64,000 nt of DNA from Rhodoferax sediminis (GCF_006970865.1 NZ_CP035503.1:3857001-3921000), one strand, 5' to 3'; positions 28,228-36,904 are shown, counted from the stretch's first letter. The notes: a model not told the origin generated them from the letters alone. A program made the numbers and translations.

Positions 28228-28247
28228 ACCTCGATTGAACAATGGCC

Positions 28248-28634
28248 TTATGTGCCCACGCGGGCCACCCGTGCCGCACTGTCGTCGTAACAAGGGGCCA
28301 GGGCACGGACCTCCACCGTGGCCCACTGCGCCGCCGGGCATTCGCGCGCGATAGCGACCGCCTCGTCGAAACTGCTGCAGTCGATCAGAAAAAACCCGCC
28401 GATCATTTCCTTGGCTTCGGCAAACGGGCCGTCCAGCACCTGCAGCTTGCCGCCGCTCGTCTGCACCCGGGCGGCCGCGGCATGCGAGGCCAGCGACCCG
28501 GTGGCCTGCAGCACGCCGCGCGCCTTGAGACTTCCCGCAAAGCGAACCATGCTGTCATACGCGGCACGGCCCTCGGCTTCGGTGCGGCTTTGCCGCTGGC
28601 CGGTCGGCTCAAGAATCAGGAGCATGTAGGTCAT
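28248..28634 (-). CDS. DGPF/YCII-related protein 2
   Basis: Protein of 128 residues with the YCII fold. MTYMLLILEPTGQR is the usual start and VLDGPFAEAKEMIGGFFLIDC carries the DGPF motif at about residues 68-74. I use the ATG ending at 28634; an upstream in-frame GTG/ATG reading would add residues that do not fit the family. It ends 21 bases before the predicted ECF42 promoter of the next genes, so it may be transcribed separately; I found no TGTCGA element upstream of it. Together with the 24018 protein it gives two DGPF proteins for one sigma factor. Confidence 0.87.
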   Translation of the reverse strand: MTYMLLILEPTGQRQSRTEAEGRAAYDSMVRFAGSLKARGVLQATGSLASHAAAARVQTSGGKLQVLDGPFAEAKEMIGGFFLIDCSSFDEAVAIARECPAAQWATVEVRALAPCYDDSAARVARVGT

Positions 28635-28773
28635 GGGGGCCCGGATCGTGTTTTGCCCGGGCGTGTCCCGGTCGCGCAATCATCATAGCGAGGCCTGCCG
28701 CGCCGTTCAATGTCGTACCGGCTCAACTTGTAACACGCAACACGCGAGCGGCTGCCGGCGCCGGAGGTCCCGC

Positions 28774-29613
28774 TCAGTCCACAAAAAAATCGGGGATGAA
28801 ATTCTTCGTGCCTGGCGTTACCGAATATTTCTCGAGGTCGGTCACACCGTGCGCGGCCAGCAGCACGTCGTCGATGAAGAAGTTGCCGGTGCTGGAGCCC
28901 GGGCTGGTGAAGATCAGGTACGCCGCATCCGACAGGATATCGGGCTTGCGGCACAGCCTGGTGTCGACGCCCGGAATCATTTGCAGCGCGGCGGTGGCAA
29001 TCGCGGTGCGCGGCCACAGGCTGTTGACGGCGATGCCATACTTTTTGAACTCGCCCGCGTGGCCCAGCGTGCACATGCTCATGCCGTACTTGGCCATGGT
29101 GTAGGCGGTATGGTTCTCAAACCAGTGCGGCTTCATGCTCAATGGCGGCGACATCGTGAGCACCTGCGGGCTGCGGCCCGCGGCGGCAGATTTCTTGAGT
29201 TCGGGCAGGCAGGCCTGTGTACACAGGTAGGTGCCGCGCGCGTTGATGCCGTTCATCAGGTCGTAGCGCTTCATTGGCGTGTGCTCGGTGTCGGTCAGGC
29301 TGATGGCGCTGGCGTTGTTGACCAGAATGTCGATGCCGCCAAAGGCCCCCACCGCCTTCGCCACGGCGGCGAGCACCGCGTCTTCCTCGCGGATGTCCAC
29401 CGCCAGCGGCAGCGCCTGGCCACCGGCGGCCTTGATCTCTTCGGCCGCACTGTAGATCGTGCCCGGCAGCCTGGGGTTCGGGTCGGTGGTCTTGGCGATG
29501 ACGACGATGTTGGCGCCATCCGCCGCGGCACGTTTGGCGATCGCCAGGCCAATGCCGCGCGAGGCGCCGGTGATGAACAGGGTTTTGCCTTTGAGGCTGG
29601 CGGTTTGGTTCAT
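28774..29613 (-). CDS. HSDL2-like short-chain dehydrogenase
   Basis: SDR oxidoreductase of 279 residues. The cofactor motif TGASRGIG is at residues 15-22, NNASAI follows, and the catalytic Tyr/Lys pair is in YTMAKYG. DILSDAAYLIFTSPGSSTGNFFIDD and the terminal PDFFVD match hydroxysteroid dehydrogenase-like protein 2 and bacterial citronellal-type relatives along the whole length. CAGGAGTC precedes the ATG. It is the last gene of the TetR-led beta-oxidation operon, separated from the enoyl-CoA hydratase by a dispersed repeat. The substrate is not known; a fatty-acid-derived hydroxy or keto compound is likely. Confidence 0.87.
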   Translation of the reverse strand: MNQTASLKGKTLFITGASRGIGLAIAKRAAADGANIVVIAKTTDPNPRLPGTIYSAAEEIKAAGGQALPLAVDIREEDAVLAAVAKAVGAFGGIDILVNNASAISLTDTEHTPMKRYDLMNGINARGTYLCTQACLPELKKSAAAGRSPQVLTMSPPLSMKPHWFENHTAYTMAKYGMSMCTLGHAGEFKKYGIAVNSLWPRTAIATAALQMIPGVDTRLCRKPDILSDAAYLIFTSPGSSTGNFFIDDVLLAAHGVTDLEKYSVTPGTKNFIPDFFVD

Positions 29614-29629
29614 GGTGACTCCTGATAAC

Positions 29630-29686
29630 TATCAAATCAATAGCTGACAGTTAAGAACTGACAAGGGCTAAAGGCCTATTTGATCT
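29630..29686 (+). repeat. Comamonad dispersed AT-rich repeat, copy 3
   Basis: TCAAATCAATAGCTGACAG, then GACAAGGGCTAAAGGCC and TATTTGATC. The ends TCAAAT and ATTTGA are inverted, so the copy has short terminal arms. It occupies the gap between the enoyl-CoA hydratase stop and the next gene, and touches the hydratase stop codon. Confidence 0.6.
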
Positions 29687-30449
29687 AAACTTTGGAGAAA
29701 TCGGGCTTGCGCTTTTCCATGAAGGCGGTGAAGGCCTCGCGCGCCGCGGGCTCGCGCAGCATGCGGCCAAAACTCGCGCCCTCTTCCACCATGCGCTCCA
29801 TCAGAATGGCGGGCTGGCCCTTCTTCATGAGGCGCTTGGTTTCGATCAGGGCCGTGATCGGCTTGGCCGCGAGCTTGCGCGCCTGCGCCTGCGCCATGGC
29901 GTTGGCTTCGGTCGGCGGCACCACGCGATTCACCAGCCCGACGTCGAGTGCGGCTTCGGCATAAAAGGGCTCGCCCAGCAGCAAGGCCTCGGCGGCACGG
30001 TGGTAGCCCAGCATCTGCGGCGCCAGCAGGCTCGACGCGGCCTCGGGACACAGGCCCAGGTTCACGAACGGCATCGAGAACGCCGCGTTGTCGCCCGCAT
30101 AGACCAGGTCGCAGTGGAACAGCATCGTGGTGCCGATGCCGACGGCCGGGCCACACACCGCGGCAATCAGGGGCTTGGGGAAGGTGGCGATGCCGCGCAG
30201 AAAGCGGAACACCGGTGACTCAGGCGTGGACGGCGGCGCGTTGAGGAAGTCGCCAATGTCGTTGCCCGCGCTGAAGATGGTCTCGTGGCCCTGCAACACC
30301 ACGACGCGGATGGCGGCGTCGCCTTCGGCCTGCGCCAGCGCATCGGCCATCGCGCCGTACATGGCGGCGGTGATGGAGTTCTTTTTCTCCACCCGGTTCA
30401 GGGTGAGGGTCATCACGCCGGCGTCGATGTGGGTGAGTATGTCGCTCAT
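29685..30449 (-). CDS. Enoyl-CoA hydratase/isomerase family protein
   Basis: Crotonase-fold enzyme of 254 residues that would hydrate 2-enoyl-CoA. The oxyanion-hole segments are FSAGNDIGDF near residue 60 and AVCGPAVGIGTTMLFHCDLVYA near 98-120, and a glutamate follows in NLGLCPEAASSLL. Many enoyl-CoA isomerases share this pattern, so hydratase versus isomerase is open. The start overlaps the upstream isomerase-like gene by four bases. It is part of the beta-oxidation operon. Confidence 0.88.
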   Translation of the reverse strand: MSDILTHIDAGVMTLTLNRVEKKNSITAAMYGAMADALAQAEGDAAIRVVVLQGHETIFSAGNDIGDFLNAPPSTPESPVFRFLRGIATFPKPLIAAVCGPAVGIGTTMLFHCDLVYAGDNAAFSMPFVNLGLCPEAASSLLAPQMLGYHRAAEALLLGEPFYAEAALDVGLVNRVVPPTEANAMAQAQARKLAAKPITALIETKRLMKKGQPAILMERMVEEGASFGRMLREPAAREAFTAFMEKRKPDFSKV

Positions 30450-31039
30450 AGGAGTGCTTCCTTTACAAAATCGAGCCGGTCCTGGCCCCAGAACATCTGG
30501 CCGCCGGCAAAAAAAGTGGGCGCGCCGAACACGCCGCGGTCAATCGCCTCCTGCGTCATGGCCTTGAGCCGGTCCTTGACCTCGGGCTCCCGCGTCAACG
30601 CCAGCAGTGCGGGGGCGTCGAAGCCTGCCGCCTGCAGCGCGGCTGCGACGGTGGCCGGGTCGTTCAGGTTCTGCGCATCGACCCAGATGGCGTGAAAGAT
30701 CGCATCCACATAGGCACCAAAACGCGCGGGCTCGCGCAGCTGCAGACCCGCCGCGCCGCGCATCAACGTCAGGGTGTTGATGGGAAAGTAGGGGTTTTGC
30801 TTCAGCGGCACGCCGTAGCGCTTGGCGAAGCGGTCGAAGTCGGTAAACGTGTAGGCGCCCTTGGCCGGGATCGTCGCCGGCGAATGATTGCCCGTGGCCT
30901 GGAACACGCCGCCCAGCAGCATCGGCTTCCAGACCAGCGCGGCACCGGTCTCACGGCACAAGGCCGGCAATTGCGTGTACGCCAGGTAGGACGCCGGACT
31001 GCCGAAATCGAAATAGAATTCGACACTCTTTTCGGCCAC
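30446..31039 (-). CDS. 2-hydroxychromene-2-carboxylate isomerase-like protein (DsbA/GST-kappa fold)
   Basis: Thioredoxin-fold protein of 197 residues. VEFYFDFGSPASYLAYTQLP places the catalytic serine of the GST-kappa/HCCA isomerase group near residue 14, and VFGAPTFFAGGQMFWGQDRLDFV contains the conserved cis-proline. The family includes the naphthalene-pathway isomerase, but members in fatty-acid operons have no assigned reaction. The start is a GTG preceded by AAGGAG. A gap of 73 bases with two competing hairpins separates it from the upstream SDR gene, the longest gap in this part of the operon. Confidence 0.85.
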   Translation of the reverse strand: MAEKSVEFYFDFGSPASYLAYTQLPALCRETGAALVWKPMLLGGVFQATGNHSPATIPAKGAYTFTDFDRFAKRYGVPLKQNPYFPINTLTLMRGAAGLQLREPARFGAYVDAIFHAIWVDAQNLNDPATVAAALQAAGFDAPALLALTREPEVKDRLKAMTQEAIDRGVFGAPTFFAGGQMFWGQDRLDFVKEALL

Positions 31040-31063
31040 GATTTTCTCCTTCTAGTCAGTTGA

Positions 31064-31103
31064 GGACAGAGCAAAAATTGCTCTGCAATTTCTTGGTCTG
31101 TCC
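31064..31103 (-). promoter_or_regulatory. Two mutually exclusive hairpins between operon genes
   Basis: CAGAGCAA (31067-31074) pairs with TTGCTCTG (31078-31085) around a three-base loop. GGACAGA (31064-31070) can instead pair with TCTGTCC (31097-31103). The two stems share bases and cannot form together. On the transcribed strand the tight hairpin has a run of T in its loop, so it may act as an attenuator, an RNase processing site or a stability element. Confidence 0.35.
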
Positions 31104-31112
31104 CGCAAGGTT

Positions 31113-31856
31113 TCAGAAAGTCTCCATCCACGGCCGCAGATCGAGCTCGTGCGTCCAGGCATCGCGCGGCTGGCTGTGCAGCATCCAGTAGTTGTCCGCG
31201 ATGTGGTCCGGGTTCAGGATGCCGTCCTGCTCCTTGAGGGCATAGCGCTGCGGGAAATTCTCGCGGATGAATTCGGTGTCGATGCTGCCATCCACCACCA
31301 CATGCGCCACATGGATGCCGCGCGGCCCGAGTTCGCGCGCCATGCTTTGGGCCAGCGCACGCAGGGCATGTTTGGCGCCGGCAAAGGCGGCAAAGTTGGC
31401 GCCGCCACGCAGCGAGGCGGTGGCGCCGGTGAAGATGATGGTGCCCTTGTGTGCCAACCCCTCGCGCGCCACCATGCGCCTGGCCACTTCGCGCCCACTC
31501 AGGAAGCCGCCCAGGCAGGCCAGCTCCCAGATCTTGAAATATTTGCGCGCGGTCTCGTCGAGGATGCTGGCCGGCACGTTGGCGCCGATGTTGAACACCA
31601 ACACCTCGATCGGGCCGATGCCGGATTCGATCTGGTCGACCAGCGCCACGACTTCTTCCTCGCGCCGCGCGTCCGAGGCAAAGCCGTGGGCCGTGCCACC
31701 CTCGCCGCGGATGCGCTCGAGCAGCGGCTGCAGCTTGTCGAGGTTGCGCCGGGTCACGCAGGCGGTGTAGCCCTCGCGTGCAAAGCGCCGCGCGATGGCG
31801 CCGCCGGTGGCGTCACCCGCGCCGATGATCAAGGCGACTGGGTGCGTAGTACTCAT
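31113..31856 (-). CDS. Atypical SDR lacking the catalytic tyrosine (SDR_c10-like)
   Basis: SDR-fold protein of 247 residues. The cofactor loop reads IIGAGDATGGAIA, which departs from the usual TGxxxGxG, and the catalytic YxxxK is replaced by FAGAK (FTGATASLRGGANFAAFAGAKHALRAL). This matches a known SDR subgroup with an incomplete cofactor motif and no active-site tyrosine. It may bind nucleotide without normal dehydrogenase chemistry. AAGGAG precedes the ATG. The gene follows the thioesterase after six bases in the beta-oxidation operon. Confidence 0.83.
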   Translation of the reverse strand: MSTTHPVALIIGAGDATGGAIARRFAREGYTACVTRRNLDKLQPLLERIRGEGGTAHGFASDARREEEVVALVDQIESGIGPIEVLVFNIGANVPASILDETARKYFKIWELACLGGFLSGREVARRMVAREGLAHKGTIIFTGATASLRGGANFAAFAGAKHALRALAQSMARELGPRGIHVAHVVVDGSIDTEFIRENFPQRYALKEQDGILNPDHIADNYWMLHSQPRDAWTHELDLRPWMETF

Positions 31857-31862
31857 GGCTTG

Positions 31863-32672
31863 CTACTCCTTGTAATAGACGATCTGGTGCGTGGTGACCA
31901 GCAGCTCGCCGGCCTCGTTCCACAGTTGCGCCGTCTGGTCGAAGTAACCGCGGTGGAACGCCTGGGCTTGCGCCTGGCCGAGCAGGTAGCCGGTGCCTAC
32001 GTCCCGCAGCCGGGCCGCATCGGCATGGAAATACACCGTCATCGACACGGTGCCGATCGGCACCGGGCTGGCACGCCGACGCCAGATGCGCGGAAAAAAT
32101 ACATCGGACAGTGCGGTGAGCGACGCAAAGTCCAGCGGCCGCGGCGGGTTGTCGCGAACCCAGAGCCGGGTGCGGCTGATGCCATGGTCGCGGCCGTCCC
32201 ACGCAGCGGGAAAGTCACCCTCCATGAAGCGCATCTCATAGCGGTTGATCCACTCCACGCGGCCGGCACGCTCAAGGAGCGGCACATCCAGCGGCCGCGG
32301 CACGACCGGCATGGTGTGCTCATCGGCGCTCCAGGTATCGCGGCGCAGCGCGGTAAAGGCCGTGCCCGTGAGCACGGTCTGCCCCTGCTGCAGCACTTCG
32401 ATCACCCAGTGCTGGGTGGAGCGGTTGGTGCGCGCGGGCCGCGCCTGCACGGTGAAAGGGCCGTCGGCCAGCGCCGCTGCAAAGTTCACGGTCAGCGCCA
32501 CAGGTTCGCCCAGGCGCTGGGGATGCTGCAGCACGGCATTCATGGCCTGCGCGGCCGTGACGCCGCCAAACGGCCCGACCATGTTGGCATAGACCGGGCT
32601 GGTGTGGCCGAGCCAGCTGCCGTCGCTCTGGGCTGTCAGGGCAATGGCGTCATCGAACGCGTGGCGGCTCAT
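31863..32672 (-). CDS. TesB-like acyl-CoA thioesterase
   Basis: Protein of 269 residues with two hotdog halves. MVGPFGGVTAAQAMNAVL in the first half and GYFDQTAQLWNEAGELLVTTHQIVYYKE at the end are typical of TesB-like/PF13622 thioesterases, which release free fatty acids from CoA. The ATG ending at 32672 is preceded by CAGGAGAC and is preferred over one six codons upstream. Within a beta-oxidation operon it may remove dead-end acyl-CoAs. Confidence 0.83.
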   Translation of the reverse strand: MSRHAFDDAIALTAQSDGSWLGHTSPVYANMVGPFGGVTAAQAMNAVLQHPQRLGEPVALTVNFAAALADGPFTVQARPARTNRSTQHWVIEVLQQGQTVLTGTAFTALRRDTWSADEHTMPVVPRPLDVPLLERAGRVEWINRYEMRFMEGDFPAAWDGRDHGISRTRLWVRDNPPRPLDFASLTALSDVFFPRIWRRRASPVPIGTVSMTVYFHADAARLRDVGTGYLLGQAQAQAFHRGYFDQTAQLWNEAGELLVTTHQIVYYKE

Positions 32673-32720
32673 GCTTGTCTCCTGGATCACAAAGGCCTCG
32701 CTGTTGAGGCGTTGGAAAGT

Positions 32721-33926
32721 TCAGACGCGCTCGAAAATGCCGGCAGCGCCCTGCCCCATGCCCACGCACATGGTGACCATGCCGTATTTCTTATTGTGCC
32801 GTTTGAGCGCATGCACCACTGTCGCGGAACGGATAGCCCCGGTGGCCCCCAGGGGATGGCCGAGCGCGATGGCGCCACCCATGGGATTGACCCGGGCCGG
32901 ATCGAGGCCCAGCGTGTTGATGACCGCCAGTGACTGCGCGGCAAAGGCCTCGTTGAGCTCGATCCAGTCCATGTCATCGAGCGTGAGGCCCGCGTAGCGC
33001 AACGCCGCCGGGATCGCCTCGATCGGGCCGATGCCCATGAGGTGCGGCGGCACGCCGCGGCTGGCGTAGCTGACAAAGCGCGCCAGCGGCGTGAGGCCGA
33101 AGCGCTGGATGGCCGCTTCGCTGGCCAGGATCAGCGCACCCGCGCCATCCGAGGTTTGCGAGCTGTTGCCGGCCGTGACCGAGCCGCGCGCCGCAAACAC
33201 GGTCTTGAGCCTGGCCAGCCCTTCAACGGTGGTATCGGGACGCGCACCTTCGTCAAGGCTCACGGTGCGTTTCGTGACGCTGACTTCGGCCGAGTCCAGG
33301 TCCACGGAGCGCTCCGCCACCTCCACCGGCGTGATCTCGTCGGTGAACTCGCCGGCTTTCATCGCGGCGACGGCCTTCATGTTCGACCGATACGCGAACT
33401 CGTCCTGCGCCTCACGGCTCACCTTCCACTGCTGCGCGACCTTCTCGGCCGTCAGGCCCATGCCGTAGGCGATGCCGTAGTTCTCGACATCGTCGGTGTT
33501 GGCGAAAATGGTGGGCGAGAGCGAGGGCGAGTTGCCCATCATCGGCACCATGCTCATGCTCTCGGTGCCGGCGGCGATCATCACGTCGGCCTCGCCCACG
33601 CGGATGCGGTCGGCCGCCATCTGCACGGCCGACAGGCCCGAGGCGCAAAAGCGGTTCACGGTGATGCCGCCCACGCTCTTGGGCAGGCCCGCGAGGATGG
33701 CGCCAATGCGCGCCACATTCAGGCCCTGCTGGGCCTCGGGAATCGCGCAGCCGCAGATCACGTCTTCAATGGCCTTCGGGTCCAGCCCCGGCACCTGCGC
33801 CAACGCCGCACGCAGCACGGTGGCCAACAGGTCGTCCGGGCGGGTGTTGCGGAAGAACCCGCGGTGCGAACGGCCGATCGGCGTGCGCGTGGCGGCAACG
33901 ATGTAGGCGTCTTGAACTTGTTTCAT
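32721..33926 (-). CDS. Acetyl-CoA acyltransferase (3-ketoacyl-CoA thiolase)
   Basis: Thiolase of 401 residues catalysing the last step of beta-oxidation. The nucleophilic cysteine is Cys94 in VNRFCASGLSAVQ, the histidine lies in GGAIALGHPLGATGA near residue 355, and the second cysteine in MCVGMGQGAAGIF near 387. NEAFAAQSLAV is the usual active-site segment. AAGGAA precedes the ATG. It is encoded 24 bases downstream of the multifunctional dehydrogenase/hydratase, the normal FadA/FadB pairing. Confidence 0.93.
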   Translation of the reverse strand: MKQVQDAYIVAATRTPIGRSHRGFFRNTRPDDLLATVLRAALAQVPGLDPKAIEDVICGCAIPEAQQGLNVARIGAILAGLPKSVGGITVNRFCASGLSAVQMAADRIRVGEADVMIAAGTESMSMVPMMGNSPSLSPTIFANTDDVENYGIAYGMGLTAEKVAQQWKVSREAQDEFAYRSNMKAVAAMKAGEFTDEITPVEVAERSVDLDSAEVSVTKRTVSLDEGARPDTTVEGLARLKTVFAARGSVTAGNSSQTSDGAGALILASEAAIQRFGLTPLARFVSYASRGVPPHLMGIGPIEAIPAALRYAGLTLDDMDWIELNEAFAAQSLAVINTLGLDPARVNPMGGAIALGHPLGATGAIRSATVVHALKRHNKKYGMVTMCVGMGQGAAGIFERV

Positions 33927-33950
33927 GTTGATATTCCTTGTGGGCCGCGA

Positions 33951-36431
33951 TCAGTTACGGACCGGCTTGCCGGTGGACAGCATGCCCATGATGCGTTCCT
34001 GGGTCTTGGGGTGCGCCAGCAGCGCGCCGAAGGCCCGGCGCTCCAGCGTCATCAGATACTCTTCCGTCACCAGCGTGCCGGCATCCACGTCGCCGCCGGT
34101 GACCACGCCGGCAATCAGGCTGGCAATGTAGAAATCATGCTGGCTGATGAAACCGCCGTCGCGCATGTTCACGAGCTGCCCCTGGATCGTGGCTTTGCCG
34201 CTGCGCCCGGCCACCGGGAACTGGCGCCTGGGCGGTGCGCGGTAGCCGGCCAGCGCCATCGCCTTCGCTTCATTCAGCGCCACGAACAGCAGCTCGTCCT
34301 TGTTCGGCACGATCAGGTCGCTGTCCAGCAGGTAGCCGAGCTTGCGCGATTCGAGCGCGCTGGTGCCGACCTTGGCCATGGCGGCCGCGGTGAAGCCTTC
34401 GGTCAAAAACGGCAACAGGTCCTTGCCCGTGCTGGTGGCAGCGTTCTCGGCGGCCTGGCGTGCGATATAGGTCAGGCCGCCGGCGCCGGGCACCAGGCCC
34501 ACGCCCACTTCAACCAGGCCGATGTAGCTTTCCATGTGGGCCACACGGCGCGCCGAGTACACGGCCAGCTCGCAGCCGCCGCCCAGCGCCATGCCGCGCA
34601 GCGCGGACACCACCGGCACGTTGGCATAGCGCAGTTTCAGCATGATGCGCTGCAGTTCGTGCTCGACCTCATCGATCGCAGCCACGCCGCCGACCATGAA
34701 GCCCGGCAGCATGGCCTGCAGGTCGGCGCCGACGCTGAAGGGCTCGTCGCCCGACCAGATCACCACGCCCTGGTAATCCTTCTCGGCCAGGTCCACCGCC
34801 AGCGACAGGCCTTCGGCCACGTCCGGGCTGATGGCATGCATCTTGGTCTTGATGCTGGCGATGACGACCTCATCATCGAGCGTCCACAGGCGGATCGCGG
34901 CGTCCTCGTGCAGCGTTTTGCCGGCAGCCCTGAAGTCGGGCAGGGACTCGCCCCGTAATTTCTCGGGAAAATGCTGTCTTGCGTAGACAGGCAGCGCACG
35001 TCGCGCTATGAATTTCTGAGCAGACGCGCTCCACGAACCGGCTGCCGTGTGCACGCCGCCGGCCTCGGGCACGGGGCCGTTGAACACCCAATCGGGCAAC
35101 GGCGCCCTGGACAGCGCCTTGCCCGCATCGATGTCCTCCTGCACCATCTTCGCCACCTCGAGCCAGCCCGCCTCCTGCCAGAGCTCGAACGGCCCCTGCT
35201 GCATGCCGAAGCCCCAGCGCATGGCCTGATCCACGTCACGCGCGGTCTCGGCGATAGTGGCCAGGTGCACGGCCGCGTAGTGAAAACTGTTGCGCAGGAT
35301 CGCCCACAGAAACTTGCCTTGCGCTCCCTCACTGTTCCGCAGCAGCTTGAGGCGCTCGCCCGCGGGCTTCTTGAGCATGCGGGCGTAGACCTCGTCGGCC
35401 TTCGCGCCGGCGGGCACGTAGTCCTTGCTCGCGAGGTCGAAGCGCAGCACGTCGCGACCGACTTTCTTGTAGAAACCCGCCTTGGTCTTCTGGCCCAGGT
35501 TGCCGAGTTCCAGCAAGGCCTTGAGCACCTCGGGCGTGCCGAAGCTGGCGTAGAACGGGTCACTCTGTTCATTGAGGTTGTTCTGCAGCGTCTCGATCAC
35601 GTGGGCCATGGTGTCCAGTCCCACCACGTCGGCGGTGCGGAAGGTGCCGGAACTCGCACGGCCCAGTTTCTTGCCCGTGAGATCGTCCACCACGTCGAAC
35701 GTCAGGCCGAAGTTGTCCACCTCCTTCAGGGTGGCCAGCATGCCGGCGATGCCGACGCGGTTGGCGATGAAGTTGGGCGTGTCGTGCGCGCGCACCACGC
35801 CCTTGCCCAGGCCGCTGGTGACGAAGGTTTCCAGATCGTCGAGAATTTGCGGCTCGGTGGTCGGCGCGTTGATCAGCTCCACCAGGTACATATAGCGTGG
35901 CGGGTTGAAGAAGTGGATGCCGCAAAAGCGCGGCTTGATTTCTTCCGGCAGCGCCTCGCTGAGCTTGGTAATCGACAGGCCCGAGGTGTTGGACGCCACG
36001 ATGGCGTGCGGCGCGAGAAACGGCGCGATCTTGCGGTACAGGTCGAGCTTCCAGTCCATGCGCTCGGCGATGGCCTCGATCACCAGATCGCACTCCTTGA
36101 GCACGTCCATGTGCTCTTCGTAGTTGGCCTGCTGGATCAGCACGGCATCGTCCGCCACGCCCAACGGCGACGGTTTGAGCTTCTTCAGGCCCTCGATGGC
36201 GCGGGTGACGATGCCGTTTTTCGCGCCTGTTCCGCCGCCGGGCCGCCCCAAGGCGGAACCGGCCCCCTCGGGGGGCAGCGAACCACGCGAAGCGGGGAGC
36301 GTGGGGGCCTTGTTCTCGGGAAGATCGAACAGCACCACCGGCACCCGGACGTTGACCAGGTGTGCCGCGATCTGCGCGCCCATCACGCCGGCGCCGAGCA
36401 CGGCGACTTTGCGAACTTGAAATCGATTCAT
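33951..36431 (-). CDS. 3-hydroxyacyl-CoA dehydrogenase/enoyl-CoA hydratase, with in-frame repeat insertion
   Basis: Bifunctional beta-oxidation protein of 826 residues, dehydrogenase first and crotonase domain second, the reverse of E. coli FadB. The NAD motif VAVLGAGVMGAQIAAHL starts near residue 9, IHFFNPPRYMYLVELI contains the catalytic histidine, and the crotonase part carries FSVGADLQAMLPG and ALRGMALGGGCELAVY. Between VVLFDLPENK and AKNGIVTRAIEGLKKL lie about 28 foreign residues (roughly 42-69, rich in Gly, Pro and Ser), encoded by a dispersed GC-rich repeat at 36240-36309. The insert keeps the frame and falls in the loop after the second strand of the Rossmann fold. I start at the ATG ending at 36431; the frame is open further but unlike the family. 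Confidence 0.9.
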   Translation of the reverse strand: MNRFQVRKVAVLGAGVMGAQIAAHLVNVRVPVVLFDLPENKAPTLPASRGSLPPEGAGSALGRPGGGTGAKNGIVTRAIEGLKKLKPSPLGVADDAVLIQQANYEEHMDVLKECDLVIEAIAERMDWKLDLYRKIAPFLAPHAIVASNTSGLSITKLSEALPEEIKPRFCGIHFFNPPRYMYLVELINAPTTEPQILDDLETFVTSGLGKGVVRAHDTPNFIANRVGIAGMLATLKEVDNFGLTFDVVDDLTGKKLGRASSGTFRTADVVGLDTMAHVIETLQNNLNEQSDPFYASFGTPEVLKALLELGNLGQKTKAGFYKKVGRDVLRFDLASKDYVPAGAKADEVYARMLKKPAGERLKLLRNSEGAQGKFLWAILRNSFHYAAVHLATIAETARDVDQAMRWGFGMQQGPFELWQEAGWLEVAKMVQEDIDAGKALSRAPLPDWVFNGPVPEAGGVHTAAGSWSASAQKFIARRALPVYARQHFPEKLRGESLPDFRAAGKTLHEDAAIRLWTLDDEVVIASIKTKMHAISPDVAEGLSLAVDLAEKDYQGVVIWSGDEPFSVGADLQAMLPGFMVGGVAAIDEVEHELQRIMLKLRYANVPVVSALRGMALGGGCELAVYSARRVAHMESYIGLVEVGVGLVPGAGGLTYIARQAAENAATSTGKDLLPFLTEGFTAAAMAKVGTSALESRKLGYLLDSDLIVPNKDELLFVALNEAKAMALAGYRAPPRRQFPVAGRSGKATIQGQLVNMRDGGFISQHDFYIASLIAGVVTGGDVDAGTLVTEEYLMTLERRAFGALLAHPKTQERIMGMLSTGKPVRN
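36240..36309 (+). repeat. GC-rich dispersed repeat, copy 2, inserted in frame in the dehydrogenase gene
   Basis: Blocks GGGCCGCCCC (36240-36249), CCCCCTCGGGGGGCAGCG (36263-36280) and CGTGGGGGCC (36300-36309) match copy 1 at 5367-5435. The gene runs on the minus strand, so the element is translated in the opposite sense from copy 1. The whole foreign segment spans about 36225-36308. Confidence 0.8.
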
Positions 36432-36463
36432 GAGTTTTCCAGAAAAGAGGTTGTGGTGCGCCG

Positions 36464-36904
36464 TCACTCGACGCGCAGCCAGACCTGGGTGCGGTAGAAC
36501 GGGCCGATGTAGCCACGCACCTCGAGCTTCTTGCCGCCGTCCACGGGTTTGAGGCGGGTGCGGTAGACCTTGCCGTTGTTCGGGTCGACGATGTCGCCGC
36601 CGTCCCACACGGTCTTGTCGTCGGCGCTTTGCTTGAGATGGCGCAAGATGGTCAGGCCCAGCAGTGGCTTGTCCTTGCGGTCGTCGGTGCACTTGTCGCA
36701 CACGGCGTCGGGCTTGGCGGCGGCAGGGTCCAGCAGCTTCTCGATGCTGCCGCTGTACACGCCCGCGTTGTCCTTGATGCGCACCAGCGATTTCTCCGCC
36801 TTGGTGTCGTCGTCAATGGTTTTCCACACACCGACCGGGCTCATCTGCGCCATCGCCGAGGTGCCACACGCTACAAAACCAATAGCAATCAGTGCTTTAA
36901 ACAT
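36464..36904 (-). CDS. DUF2147 secreted protein
   Basis: Protein of 146 residues with a signal peptide (MFKALIAIGFVACGTSAMA) and a probable cleavage before Gln20. MSPVGVWKTIDDDTKAEKSLVRI and YRTRLKPVDGGKKLEVRGYIGPFYRTQVWLR are typical of DUF2147, a lipocalin-like family of unknown function found in proteobacterial periplasms. A CDKCTDD segment could form a disulfide or bind metal. The DNA for the signal peptide resembles the end of the family's AT-rich dispersed repeat. The gene sits between the acyl-CoA dehydrogenase and the bifunctional dehydrogenase genes; its link to fatty-acid metabolism is unclear. Confidence 0.85.
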   Translation of the reverse strand: MFKALIAIGFVACGTSAMAQMSPVGVWKTIDDDTKAEKSLVRIKDNAGVYSGSIEKLLDPAAAKPDAVCDKCTDDRKDKPLLGLTILRHLKQSADDKTVWDGGDIVDPNNGKVYRTRLKPVDGGKKLEVRGYIGPFYRTQVWLRVE

